Origin: Triatoma infestans
Lineage: Eukaryota; Arthropoda; Insecta; Hemiptera; Reduviidae
Assembly (NCBI GenBank): GCA_011037195.1
Contig: JAAEAF010012752.1
Location: 1-64,000 of the forward strand
DNA length: 64,000 nt
Reading direction: 5' to 3'
Part shown: piece after piece, positions 10,421-21,504 of the stretch
How the letters are laid out: each line of letters opens with the position of its first letter
Numbering within the stretch: position 1 is the stretch's first letter
Notes under the pieces: model-generated
Database searches by the model: none
What the model was told of the DNA's origin: nothing
Seen by the model: only the letters and a program-made list of their open reading frames with translations
Translations under genes and position numbers: made by a program

Positions 10421-11398
10421 TTTACTTTCTCTTACTCCTCTAATAGGAGGAAGTATTGTAATCGTGTCAAATTTTCGATATCGAGTTTTCACCGGAAATA
10501 TCCGTTTTGAGACCCCCTAAGTCAAAAAAGTGGTTTTTAGCAAATGATCTGTGTGTGTGTATGTGAACAGCACAGCTGAAAAATGAAAAACCGTAGAAAT
10601 TTGAAACTTGATATTCCGTTTAAGTATCACCATGGCATCTGACAGTGGGTCACCTGTCAAAATTCATCAACCGGAAGTACAACTTTACTTGTAGGTTTTT
10701 TTACTTTTTTGCGTTTTTCTCAAAAATGGCTCCGACGATTTTCTTCAAACTTAGTATATAAACTACACATACAATGGGCTACAACTTTTATTTGAAATGT
10801 TCCTCTGGGAAAATTCATTTAAGGGCAGTTATGGGGGAGAGGTGGGGTTAGGATTTTATCTAAAGTGCTATTTCAGTTTATTAAACATCATCTAAATCAT
10901 ATTAATTAGAATTGAATATGTTGTTGAAATTCCGAGTTTCAAAAAAATCGGATAACCGGAAGTGCGTTTACATTACCACTTTACTAAATGATGTTTTCAC
11001 TTTTTTGTGATTTTCTCAAAAATGTACCCAACGATTTTCTTGAAACTTCCTATATAAACTAAACATACAAAGATCTACAACTTTTATTTATAACATTTCT
11101 CTGGGAAAATTCATTTAAGGGCTCTTTCGATGGAGGGGTAGGGTTATGTTTTTTTCTAAAGTGCTATCATAGTTGATCATACAATTCTATCATCCAAACG
11201 AAATTAATTAGAAAAAAAATAGATGGGCAAAATTCCGAGTTTCAAGAAAATTACTAATCGGAAGTGCGCTTTTACTGAACAGTTTTTTCAGTTTTCGACG
11301 AATTTCATTAAATTTGGTACACAAACTATGAAATTTGTCAATTATAATTTTGAGAACTAGAGTAAGAGAAAGTTGTGTGAGTGTTTCACACAGTTTTT
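10421..11398 (-). repeat. ACTTTCTC-family element, full length, reverse
   Basis: The hairpin end TTACTTTCTCTTACTCCTCT lies on the left, followed by GTGTCAAATTTTCGATATCG, a short (GT)n and three interior blocks (CCGGAAGT at about 10670, 10956 and 11250). The other end is GAGTAAGAGAAAGTTGTGTG, then AGTGTTTCACACAG at 11385. It is very similar to the copy at 7556-8578. Confidence 0.85.
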
Positions 11399-11526
11399 TT
11401 TCTTATTCACGAGACCAAAGTACTTCCTCTTAGTAACAAGGAAGTAAAAAACAAAACAAAAAACAGGAAACTAAATCAGCTGTTATTAATAACTATGATA
11501 TTCAATTATATTATCAAATATAAAAA

Positions 11527-12066
11527 ATCTGGTGTGAAACACTCACACAACTTTCTCTTACTCCAGTTCTCAAACTTATTTGACAAATTGACAAATTTTA
11601 TAGTTTGTGTACCAAATTTAATGAAATTCGTCGAAAACTGAAAAAACTGTTCAGTAAAAGCGCATTTCCGNNNNNNNNNNNNNNNNNNNNNNNNNNNNNN
11701 NNNNNNNNNNNNNNNNNNNNNNNNNNNNNNNNNNNNNNNNNNNNNNNNNNNNNNNNNNNNNNNNNNNNNNNNNNNNNNNNNNNNNNNNNNNNNNNNNNNN
11801 NNNNNNNNNNNNNNNNNNNNNNNNNNNNNNNNNNNNNNNNNNNNNNNNNNNNNNNNNNNNNNNNNNNNNNNNNNNNNNNNNNNNNNNNNNNNNNNNNNNN
11901 NNNNNNNNNNNNNNNNNNNNNNNNNNNNNNNNNNNNNNNNNNNNNNNNNNNNNNNNNNNTTTTTTGGACTCAGGGGACCTCAAAACGGATATTTCCGGTG
12001 ATAACTCGATATCGAAAATTTGACACGATTACAATACTTCCTCTTACTAGGAGTAAGAGAAAGTAA
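11527..12066 (+). repeat. ACTTTCTC-family element, forward, with assembly gap
   Basis: It begins TCTGGTGTGAAACACTCACA and ends with CCTCTTACTAGGAGTAAGAG, then AAAGTAAAA. The middle is unresolved (N's at 11671-11959). It lies head to head with the copy at 10421-11398, separated by about 130 bp. The gap removes most interior blocks, so its nominal 289 bp is probably shorter than the real missing sequence. Confidence 0.8.
11671..11959. other. Assembly gap (289 N)
   Basis: A run of N's inside one arm of a large inverted repeat. Open frames reported across the N's are meaningless. Confidence 1.
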
Positions 12067-12516
12067 AAAAATATATATTTTTTCAATTAATACAATTTTC
12101 CCGTTTTATTTATTAATAATACGTTGTACAATAAATTAGTGCCAATCTCCGTGAGGTACTTGGTGGCCCTACACAAATAAATATGGACCACCATAAATTC
12201 TCAACCTACGTTTATAATTCCTCTCCTACAATTTCATGTCCATTTATGAACACCGCCCGCACATGTTTGACACATGACACTACTTAAAAAAGAAACATAA
12301 CACCTAACAAAATGGCTGGCTTTTAATTTTTACCGGAAAATGAAATTCTCCTATCACTTATTTATACGCACTAGTTAAAAAAAAATTAATGTTATAAAAG
12401 AAAGAGAGCCAATTACACAAACTTCTGGTATTTTAACAATCCCGTATTTCTTGCAAAACGTTTAATGAAAATTATATTTACTATATCAGGATCCATTTTT
12501 TATGAAAAGAATTATT
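12067..12516. other. No gene seen
   Basis: AT-rich DNA without a supported coding region or recognised repeat. Confidence 0.5.
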
Positions 12517-12847
12517 AAGCCAATAATATATGAGGAGGAAACATCCATCCATCTTATGACAGGATTGCTAGGGTTGTGAGGAAATTAGGTTCAGGACCTT
12601 TGGACGGAACATAATGTCTTTGGAAGAGCTTAGGCTATTTCACTTTAAGGTTATTGTCCGATTTGTTTGGATCGCGGTGAATCTTAGATGGATTAGACCA
12701 GGTCTGGATATTTGTTCTAGACCCGATTTGTTGTGTTTTTCTTGGGGTAGCTACATAGGCCCAGTGAGGCTTTGGATAACGTAGGGTTTGGTCTCTCTTC
12801 ACAGAAAATAATAAATAATAATAATAATAATAATAAGCCAATAATAT
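12517..12847 (+). mobile_element. Short retroposon with (AAT)n tail and 13-bp TSD
   Basis: The insert at 12530-12834 is flanked by identical 13-bp repeats AAGCCAATAATAT (12517-12529 and 12835-12847). It ends in (AAT)n, the kind of tail seen in I-clade LINEs and their dependent SINEs. Near its left end a plus frame reads HPSYDRIARVVRKLGSGP, which could be the C-terminus of a LINE protein, but I cannot assign it. It is either a 5'-truncated LINE or a SINE. Confidence 0.7.
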
Positions 12848-12851
12848 TTTC

Positions 12852-12927
12852 CTGATGTATCTATAATATATATATAGATATATATATAGTATATATTATA
12901 TATATATAATATATAGATATATATCAG
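12852..12927. repeat. AT-rich palindrome
   Basis: A stretch of about 75 bp, nearly all A and T, starting CTGATGTATCTATA and ending in ATATATATCAG. It can fold on itself almost end to end and could form a cruciform. It lies just beyond the retroposon target duplication. Confidence 0.7.
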
Positions 12928-13464
12928 TTCCAAAAAAAGGATATAGATGCTTTAAAGGTGCCGGGTATAGTGTGCGCTCTATCAATCTTAATATCTACTG
13001 TATAAAATATGTGCTCTACTATGCTCTACCTTTCTAGAGTAAGGGACATTCAGTAATCTCTTTTCCGGCGGGCTCTCCGACTTTGTAGACAAAAAAACTC
13101 TTAGCCGGTTAAACTCGAAAAAAATGTGGCTCAATGTTCTATGAGGGATGACCAAAGTAAACTTCAGCCGTGATAATAAACGTATTTTTCACAATGAACA
13201 TATTTAATTTTAATTTAATTTTAATTTTTGTCAAAAGAGTGCATACTAAACCAGAATCATGACGGTTGATTACATAATATATGATAACCATCACGGTAGA
13301 GCCCACCACTATACCAGCACCTGTTTAAAAACTAAATATAATTCCATTTTATAATAAATAAATTTGAAAAAAAAAAAATTAAATATAAATGCATAACTTA
13401 TAATGCTGGAAGTGTAAATAGGATTAATTTGATATATTTAAAAGAGAAATTAATGATTAATATC
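12928..13464. other. No gene seen
   Basis: AT-rich. A region near 13010-13110 is somewhat less AT-rich but has no open frame of note. Confidence 0.45.
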
Positions 13465-13539
13465 TGGCAGCGCTGTATTTGTCACCCTACTATTTATTCA
13501 GATAATGCTAGAAATATTAAAGGCGCTTATAATGAATTA
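13441..13539 (+). pseudogene. Possible BEL/Pao-like integrase remnant
   Basis: One open stretch reads WQRCICHPTIYSDNARNIKG followed by AYNEL (13465-13539). This resembles the integrase core in which a YSDN motif holds the second catalytic Asp and GA-x-x-EL follows, as in BEL/Pao and some gypsy elements. Only about 33 codons survive, and no long terminal repeats or other domains are visible nearby. The motif is suggestive but short. Confidence 0.4.
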
Positions 13540-14074
13540 ATTTTTTTTTTTTTTTTTTTATAAAATGTTTGTAAATGATAAATCATATAGTGAGGGGTAC
13601 TAGTATTTTTATTCTGGGGGGATTTTTTTTATTTTTTTTAATGATAAAAAAAATGTATCCTTATTTTTACTAATTTATTATCCTTATGATATTGGAAAGT
13701 TATATATCCTTTCCAACATTCTGTAAGCAAAATTGCGAAGGAACATTCCTACAAAAAAAAATCCTCACTATCTTATTGGCTGACATAGACAAAGTTCCTT
13801 CATTTTTTTTTTCACTGCATACTTTTAAGGCAATCCACTTCCATGTCTAACCGACAGTAAATAAATAAATCCTAACAGTTTTTTGTTCGTTTTTTTTTTT
13901 AACAAATGTTTGATTTAATGTATAAAAAAAAATTACAAGTAAAATTAATTTTTATATAGTAATCAAAACGGAAATGGAATTTTTGTTAATTCTACAACAA
14001 TGATGATAATTTTTAACAAATTTACTGTTATTTATGACCAAACACAGATATTAACAGCAATACTACTACTTACT
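13540..14074. other. No gene seen; homopolymer-rich
   Basis: Several T and A runs (13541-13560, 13800-13812, 13890-13900). No coding signal. Confidence 0.5.
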
Positions 14075-14985
14075 ACTGTAAAAGAAAGTATTGCAAAATC
14101 GTGTCAAATTTTCAAAATTGAGTTATCACCGGAAATACAGAGATGATGCAGGGTTGTTCCCTGAGTAAGAACAAGAAAGAAATGTTGTTAACAAGTATCT
14201 CATTTTGTGTGTGTGTGTGTGTGAGAACAAAATATCTCAAAAACAGAAAACTCGTTCTTAATGTTCCGTTTAGATATTATCACCGCATATGATTATAAGT
14301 TTTGGTCAAAATCCATAAAAACGGAAGTGCTGATAAATATTTCTTTTCGTGAATTTTCTTGAAAATGATTTCCAAATGATTTTCTTTAAATTTTGTATAC
14401 TATCTATACATACCTAAATGAAAATTACTTTTATTTGAAGCATTTTCTGGGGGGGCGGGGCGTAGCAACGTTAGTGTTCCTTTGAATACATATGGAAAAA
14501 TACAGTAGTACACATATTGCTAGAATACAAAATTTGAACAAAATTAGTTAAACGGAAGTGTGGCTTTACTAAAAAGAAGTTTTGTTTATTTTTTTCAAAT
14601 TTTCTCTAAAACCACTACAACGATTTTCTATAAACCTGGAATGGTGTTTATAACGATATAAACAGTATCAGTTTCATTTGAAATATTTTTCTGGATAAAT
14701 TGACGACTTTAGTGAGTTCTCAGGAATCTCGAAGCATTAAACTTTCAAATATTTATATATAGATTTGTTCGATGTTACTGGTGGCGATCTCTTCTGGTCT
14801 TCAATGCAATCACATTAACTTATACTAACAGCCTTGGGTAGATACTAGGTACACCCACACACCACTCGTGCATTTATTCTCGAGTTAAATAAAAATATAG
14901 AAGTTTAAAGTAAAACTTGTCAACTTAATAATTGTATTAACAGTAAAGAGTAATTCGTGTGAGTATTTCACACGTGAATTTTATT
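14075..14985 (-). repeat. ACTTTCTC-family element, diverged, reverse
   Basis: The left end is GTAAAAGAAAGTATTGCAAA with GTGTCAAATTTTCAAAATTG. It has (GT)n at 14204-14222 and interior blocks with ACGGAAGTGC (14320) and ACGGAAGTGTGG (14552). The right end is TTCGTGTGAGTATTTCACAC near 14960. It is the most diverged long copy, so presumably the oldest. Confidence 0.65.
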
Positions 14986-15281
14986 ATTATTAAGGAAGCA
15001 CCACAATAATTTTAACCAATAAACTTGTGGAAAAGGATCTACATATGTTTTCAAGTTTAATAGAACATGCTTCTCTAGATTTTAATTGACTAAGGAAACC
15101 TCAACCTTATAAACTATACTATTCATTAGAAATATATTACCCCCACCCCACCCCACAGACCCTAATGATGCTACAATCTCCAAGAAACAACACATAGAAT
15201 ACAAAGTCACACAAGTATGTTCCTATTATTTATTATGTTGTTTAGAAAATATCTAATTTAAATTCATTCCTTCATTTCCAG

Positions 15282-15422
15282 CAACAATGAAGATAATGTA
15301 ATTGAAGAAGAAGTGAACATAACAAAGCCGTGTGAAATAGTTAAACATGCACAATTCCAACTATTATACATACCATTGTTGTATAGTAAATCAAGATACA
15401 GGATTATAGGATTCTATTCTAA
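15282..15422 (+). CDS. Host gene, internal exon 1 of 3 seen (unidentified membrane protein)
   Basis: The exon follows a pyrimidine-rich acceptor (TTCATTTCCAG) and ends at the donor GTAAGT (15423). It carries one base of a split codon, 46 codons and two bases. It encodes an acidic stretch (EDNVIEEEV), an N-I-T glycosylation-type sequon, then a mixed hydrophobic region with FQLLYIPLLYSKSRYRIIGF. The frame joins exactly with the exon at 25941. There is no transposon signature and I do not recognise the family. Earlier exons must lie upstream and were not found in this window. The splice-phase match across three exons is the main evidence. Confidence 0.75.
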
Positions 15423-15467
15423 GTAAGTACAATATTTATTTTATATTTTCATTATAAAAAAAAAAAA

Positions 15468-16752
15468 ATCTGGTGTGAAACACTCACACAACTTTCTCTT
15501 ACTCCAGTTCTCAAAATTGTATCTAATTGACAAATTTTAGAGTTTGGGTACCAAATTTGATGAAATTCGTGAGAGTTCGTCGAAAACTGAAAAAACTGTT
15601 CAGTAAAAGCGCACTTCCGCTTTAATAATTTTCTTGAAACTCGGAATTTTAGCCATCTATCTATTTCCAATTAATTTTGTTTCGATGGTAGAATTGTATA
15701 ATTAACTATGATAGCACTTTAGAGAAAAACATAACCCTATCCCCTCCCCCAAAAGCCCCCTTGAATGGCTTCACCAGGAGAAATGTTTCAAATAAAAGTT
15801 GTAGCTCTTTATATGTGTAGTTCACATTGCTAATTTAAAGAAAATCGTTGGAGCCCGTTTTCGAAAAAATACCAGAAATCTTAAAAATTCATTTCAGTAC
15901 AAATGCACTTCCGGTCATCCAGTTTTTTCAAACTTGGAATTTCAACAACATATTCAATTCTAATTAACACGATTTAGATGATAGTATTGTATAATAAACT
16001 GAAATAGCGCTTTAGAGGAAAACCTAACCTCACCCTTCCCCCAAAAGTGCTCTTAAATGATTTTTTTCAGAGAAATGTTTTTAATAAATATTGTAGATTT
16101 TTGTATGTATAGTTGATGTGTCAAGTTCAGAGAAAATCGTCGGTGCTATTTTTGAGAAAATCGCAAAAAAATTTTTAAAAAAATACCAGAAAACTGAAAA
16201 ATACATTTCAGTAAAAACGCACTTCCGGTCATCCAGTTTTTTTCAAACTCGGAATTTTAACAACACATTTAATTTCTAATTAATATTATTTAGATGACAG
16301 AATTGTATAGTAAACAGAAATAGCACTTTAGAGAAACACCCAATCTACCCCTCCCCCAAATATCGCCTTAAATGAATTTTTCCAGAGAAATGTTGAAAAT
16401 AAAAGTTGTAGCTTATTGTATTTGTAGTATATATACCGAGTTTGAAGAAAATCGTCTGAGCCATTTTTGAGAAAATCGCAAAAAAGTAAAAAAACAAAAA
16501 ACTAGTAAAGTGGTACTTCCGGTTGAGGAATTTTGAATGATAACGTACTGTCAGATTCCATGGTGATGCCTAAACGGAGTATCAAGTTTCAGCTTTCTAA
16601 GGTTTTCGGTTTTGAGCTATGCTGCTTACCTACACACACACAATTTGTTAAAAACCACTTTTTTTGGACTCAGGGGACCTCAAACGGATATTTCCGGTGA
16701 AATCTCGATATCCAAAATATGACACGATTATAATACTTCCTCTTACTAGCAA
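15468..16752 (+). repeat. ACTTTCTC-family element, forward, expanded interior
   Basis: It starts CTGGTGTGAAACACTCACAC 45 bp after the host donor site. Four interior blocks are marked by ACTTCCG near 15612, 15906, 16221 and 16513, one more than other copies. The end has GGGGACCTCAAACGG, then TACTTCCTCTTACTAGCAAT, where the terminal hairpin is damaged. No coding capacity. It sits inside the first large intron. Confidence 0.85.
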
Positions 16753-16979
16753 TACTTCTTTACACGGTAATTTACACAGATTTAAGTGACATAAATTTTA
16801 CTAAATGTTTGCTTGTCCTCAATTTTACATCAATTGGAAAATATAAACTTAATAAAATGACTTCTTCAGAAAAAAAACTTCCCAGCAAAAGTGATTGGTC
16901 TCTGTATTCATAATTAATGTAATAAATTTAATGAAATCTGTTAGTGTTATTTTGGATTATATCGTAACAAACGGAAATA

Positions 16980-17200
16980 ATTTCAGTAACTTCCGGTGAA
17001 CCGATTTTCTTCAAACCCAGAATTTTAATTACATATTTAAATCTAATTAATATTAATTTAGAATTATATAATAAACTGAAATAGCACTTTAGTGGAAAAC
17101 ATAACACTGCCCTCTCCCAAAAACTAATTTATAAATGAATTAACAGAGTTTTCATAGTTGAGATATTGTGTTCACAAATACATATAGACCTATTTCCTAC
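16980..17200 (+). repeat. ACTTTCTC-family interior fragment
   Basis: One interior block (CTTCCGGTGAACCGATTTTC, then TAAACTGAAATAGCACTTTA and CTCTCCCAAAAAC) without element ends. Confidence 0.65.
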
Positions 17201-17205
17201 AAACA

Positions 17206-17763
17206 TTTTTACTTTCTTATACTCCTAGCAACAGAAAGTATTTAATCGTGCTACAACTTTTATTTAAAACATTTCTTCGGAAAAACTGATTTAAGGGCAC
17301 TTTTTGGAAAGGGGTGGGGTTAGGTATTCCTCTAAAGTGCTATTCCAATCTATTCACACAATTCTATCATCTAAATAATATTTATTAGAATTAAATATGT
17401 TTTCGAAATTCCAAGTTTGAAGAAGATCGAATGATCGGAAGTGCGTTTTTAGTAAAAGATATTTTTCACTTTTCTGTTATTTTCTCTAAAAACGGCTCCA
17501 ACGATTTACTTTAAACAATAAATGTGAACAACACATAATAAAGAGCTACAACTTTTATTTGACACATTTCTCGGGGTAAAGTCATTAAAGGGAGGTTTTG
17601 TGGGAGAAGAAAGGTTATGTTTTCCTGTAAAGTACTATCTTAGTTGTTATACAATTCTACCAACCTAAAAACCGGAAGTGCGTTTTTACTGAAAAGTTTT
17701 TTCATATTTCACGATTTCCTCCATAAAAACGCCGTCGAATTTCATTAAATTGGGATACTAACT
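17206..17763 (-). repeat. ACTTTCTC-family element, reverse, left part
   Basis: The hairpin end (TTTACTTTCTTATACTCCTA) is followed directly by interior sequence, so the subterminal region is deleted. Interior blocks follow at 17437 and 17670. It is interrupted at 17763 by a GC-rich insertion and resumes at 18424. Confidence 0.8.
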
Positions 17764-18414
17764 GTACACACGTAGGCGTGAACTCGGAAGCGTTAGAGGG
17801 GCTTAATGAAGCACGCAATTATGAAAATTAACGAGGCAGTAAAGTTTTAATTGGCTTACCTTGAAGATGCGGTTATGATAAATGAGAAGCGTATGTTGAG
17901 CCGGAGAAGATGTGAAAGACGCTAGGAAGCGTAAAAGGGTATAAAGGAGGTTGTGTATATGTGTAAATATGTTCGTGTATGGGTGTGTATGAAAGGAAGT
18001 TGCAGGAAAGGTAATTGGTGAATGAAGCGGTTCGGAAGCGTGCGTTCGTTGATGCGAATAAGACTTTTCGGAAGCTGGTTGGAGGCAGAGATGAAAGACC
18101 TGTGTTGTAAACGCAATACACCCGCGAAGGCGGTGAAATCTAATGATGAAGCAGTAAATGATGACGCAGAGAACAAATACATATGCACGTGAAGCGAGCC
18201 AAACGACAAATGAAGAAAAGGGATGATTAATCAGGGAAAAGGGGGTGGCTGTAGTGGAGAAACCAACGCCCGGAGACGCGAGAGAAGGCGCGAACGCGCC
18301 AGAGAACTGGCGGGAGAGAATTAAAAAAAGAGAGAAAAACAGGATGTCTAGCCGGACGACGCGGGCGCACGCGGAAGTTTTACCCCTACAGGCACAACCG
18401 GGCAAGACGACGCA
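17763..18414. mobile_element. GC-rich 0.65-kb insertion flanked by an 8-9 bp duplication
   Basis: The ACTTTCTC copy is split by about 650 bp of distinctly GC-richer DNA. ATACTAACT lies immediately on both sides (17755-17763 and 18415-18423). With an 8-bp duplication the plus-strand insert would run from TGTACACACG to GACGACGCA, i.e. TG...CA ends. No terminal inverted repeat beyond TG/CA is visible. The minus strand is open for 200 codons (17803-18405), but composition alone could explain that, and I recognise no domain. It could be a solo LTR, although 8 bp is long for an LTR duplication, or a small DNA element. Confidence 0.6.
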
Positions 18415-18423
18415 ATACTAACT

Positions 18424-18500
18424 ACACAATTTATCAATTACAATTTTGTAAACTACAGTAAGTGAAAGTTGTGACCGTGTCTCACACCAGACTTTTTTCC
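18424..18500 (-). repeat. ACTTTCTC-family element, right end of the interrupted copy
   Basis: ACAATTTATCAATTACAATT, then AGTAAGTGAAAGTTGTGACC and GTGTCTCACACCAGA. This is the CTGGTGTGA terminus in reverse orientation, completing the copy begun at 17206. Confidence 0.75.
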
Positions 18501-18514
18501 ATACTCCAAGAGAC

Positions 18515-18588
18515 CTGACACAAATCATGTATTTCCGATGAAAATAACCAATCTTGAAATTTTTACATGATTACCAATACTTTCGTGT
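18515..18588 (+). repeat. ACTTTCTC-family hairpin-side fragment
   Basis: GAGACCTGACACAAATCATG, TTTCCGATGAAAATAACCAA and ATTACCAATACTTTC resemble the last 80 bp of a forward copy. The hairpin itself is lost. Confidence 0.5.
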
Positions 18589-19440
18589 AGAAGATGAAGA
18601 AAAAAAATCTATGGAAGTCAGGGTTCTTCTAATAGTAGTTTTTCTCGTGTGAATTTTAATTTCTCTAATGATGCACATTAAATAAAAGGCCGATAATAAA
18701 ATCAGGCGTGCATACATTGAAATATAATCAATAACAGCAATCATACCTTTTCTAATAATGGTCACATATAGACATACAGTCAGACAGACAAACAGACTAT
18801 ATATAATATACATTTTATATATTAGAATATATACATAACATAGTAGAATGGACTCACAATATATACAACAGTTCATTGGTCACTTTGAACTATTAATATT
18901 GCCATACTGCTCAGATAGTAATGTAAATAATATAGTATATACTATTTTATAAATATAACGTTCATTATTATTCATTCTAATGTATTGTATTATGTGCAAA
19001 ATGCATGAATGTTATTGTTTGAACTATATTTATAAAGGCATAGCGTAAACAATCATCTAAATCATTGTCATTAATTGATATTAATTATTATTTATTATTT
19101 ATATAACTGCGTGGTAAACAAAGATCTTTCAATAATATAACAAAGCGTAGTATTAAAAAAAAATAATAAATAAATAATTTAACTAATTCGAGGATTACTT
19201 AAATCTCACTTCAGTTAGAAATTCAAATCTGATAAAAAAATAATTTGGTCCGTTTTTGAGGAAAATTCAAAAACTCAATTAAGGCCCAAGTTAATAAAAG
19301 ATTTATTAAAGGTTAAATTGTTTATGAATGTCTAGACAACTCAAAGAAATGGTGTGTATAATTGGGTCCTGGAGCATGTTGAAGTAAAGATACATAGAGA
19401 GATACTTTATTTATACAGAACTGTCAAAAAAAAAAAAGTT
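18589..19440. other. No gene seen; AT-rich intron DNA
   Basis: Very AT-rich. A patch at 19200-19300 faintly resembles ACTTTCTC interior sequence. No coding signal. Confidence 0.5.
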
Positions 19441-19444
19441 TCAA

Positions 19445-19905
19445 TCATTTTCAGAAGTACTCGTTTATGGAGTAGTATATTTTTATTAAATATTTTTTAA
19501 ATTCCTTTTTAAATTTATTTTTTGATAGGCTCACCTGAAGCAAAGACTCAGGCAAACAATTATAGATTTTTTAGAGGCCATATATAGTGGGCTTTTCCCA
19601 ACTTTTGAAGTCCAATGTGCACGTACCTCGAATAAGTTGTTTTGCCTTGTCGTAATGTTATGCAGTTCCTCTCTACGCCGGAACTTATTTGGATCTTCTT
19701 CTACAAATATGGCTATGGATATAGCAGCAGGGTAATGTAAGAAACCCTAATCGCGGAAATAGTTCGCGACAACTTGTATCCTTTCTTACCTTGCAATTAT
19801 TCTAACTACCTTCTTCTGATACTTGATCACATTCACCGCTAGTGGCGCGCTTCCCCACAGCATTATGCCATAAGTCATGACTGAATGGAACAGCGCATAC
19901 TAGGC
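19445..19905 (-). pseudogene. Jockey/CR1-like LINE reverse transcriptase, C-terminal remnant
   Basis: Read on the minus strand from about 19900 it gives SVMTYGIMLWGSAP, then QKKVVRIIAR, a stop/frameshift, CRELFPRLGFLTLP, RRREELHNITTRQNN and finally CLPESLLQVSLSKNKFKKEF. This order (Y-G-I-x-x-W-G, a K-x-V-R-I-I helix, a short L-P-x-x-Y segment, H-N-x-x-T-R-Q, L-P-E-S) is the standard C-terminal end of jockey and CR1-type LINE reverse transcriptases. At least two frame breaks make it inactive. No catalytic YADD region remains. It lies inside the first large host intron. Confidence 0.85.
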
Positions 19906-19923
19906 CTATATTATCACGAATAC

Positions 19924-20135
19924 ATCTAATGTTGATGTTTGGCATATTTTCAGACATTGAAGTTAAAACGCATTCACTTACAATTAGTAAACTGCTGATA
20001 ATGGATGAAAATACGATAACGATCATAAACCATGCTAAGAGGATAAAATCCCAGTTATTATTCAGAATTGCAGATTCAACCGTACATACATTCAGCAGCA
20101 TCTTTAACCAAATTTATGGAACAAATAAAAATGTA
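19924..20135 (+). repeat. Hammerhead-like repeat, plus copy of an inverted pair
   Basis: About 210 bp, from ATCTAATGTTGATGTTTGGC to ACCAAATTTATGGAAC. A decayed core reads CTGATAATGGATGAAAATAC with GATAACGATC (19995-20025). It belongs to the 9.3-10.3 kb family (shared GATGGATGAAAAT and GGATAAAATC). Its inverted partner is at 23205-23430. The ribozyme core is damaged (CTGATAA, GATAAC), so activity is not expected. Confidence 0.65.
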
Positions 20136-21504
20136 TCATGTCACTTGGATTTTCTTTTCTTCTTTTAGTGAGAAGATTAATACCTGTGTTTTTGACGCGT
20201 TCATTATTACATGATTTTCCGCACTGTATTTAGCCAACCAGTTTAGAGCAAAGAGTTGGTCGATAAGCTTGCAAGTAAAAATGCAACAACTCCCTGCGAG
20301 ATCTTTTGTAGCATAGCGACTAACCTCTAAGTGCAAGAAACGAAGAGGAATTTAAGAGAACATTGCTATTTTCTAGAAAACCCGGTCTCAAATGTGAGAC
20401 AAGCTAAATAAATTCTGGGCAACTATAATTGAAAAAGAAACGAAACATAGGTGTCTTGAGTTAAAAACTGGCTGTACATGGTAACGGATTATTTCATGGA
20501 GCATTACAAAGTTATGAGGAGTCTGAAGAAGCTAGACCTAACACTGAATAGGAACCAGTGGGGGTTCTGTAGGAGCCTGGACTTGTACAAATAAATTTCT
20601 TCATATGACGATAACATTCAAAGGAGTCTCAGAAACGTGATTGTATACCGGGTATTTAAAGGAAGATAGATTCTTCCCTAGACCCGCCACAGATAAGGAA
20701 AAAGAATTCTAATTAGTTGAATTAAAGGGGTACTTTATTTTTGGGAGAACATTCTCAGCTGATCATCAATTGGGGGAGGAGGGATCATAGTAGATTTTCA
20801 TGATGACAGTGCACCAAATATCATGCAATTAAATTAAATCTCGCCAAGAAATATAACCAAAACTATGGACAGGATAAATTAACACAAGTTATATTACCAA
20901 GAAAAAAAAGAAGTAAATAGTCTAGGAATTTTAATTTTTATTCATATGGTAATAGTTTTATATATTTACATTAACAAGCTGCCATTTATAAATATAAAGT
21001 GTAAATTTTTCTTCTTAAAAAGAAAAAGAAAGAAAAAAAAAGAACTTCCAGAAAATACAAGTAATTTAACACCTGACATCTTTATAAAGCCCAGTTCCTC
21101 ACTAGTAAATTAAAGAGAGTACAAAAAGATTACAAGAAAAAGTTTAAGAGGACAAAAAAAAGAAGGAAAATAACTCCCCTCCCACTGGATGAAAGGAACA
21201 GAAAAAAGAGAAAGTAAAAATATATAAAAAAAAGTGTATGATATAAAAGAGAAGTGTCAAATACTCTAAAAATCTGGTCGTCTACTCTTAACTAGTCTTT
21301 AAACTTGTGACTAAATTCTCTACCTATTTAAATTAATAAAAGATGTTTTAGCCAAAAAAAAAAAAAAAAAAACAATTTCAATAAACACTAACAGAATGCG
21401 CTGTAACAAGTTTAGTTATAACCTCAAAGCGGAGTAATGTCTTTAAGTAATAAGGTAGGGAAGCGAATAGTTAATACTTACATCATATTAACTTTAGCTG
21501 TGCT
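20136..21504. other. No gene identified; partly purine-rich
   Basis: A segment of moderate GC near 20440-20700 has no sustained frame. 21000-21240 is strongly purine-rich on the plus strand. I recognise no element. Confidence 0.45.

Noticed and set aside
11605..12066. Open frames running through the N's
   Set aside because: They exist only because the gap is translated as unknown residues; the flanks are a non-coding repeat.
17803..18405. 200-codon minus-strand frame as a gene
   Set aside because: It lies entirely inside a GC-rich insertion where stop codons are rare by composition; two other minus frames in the same stretch are also open and no domain is recognisable.
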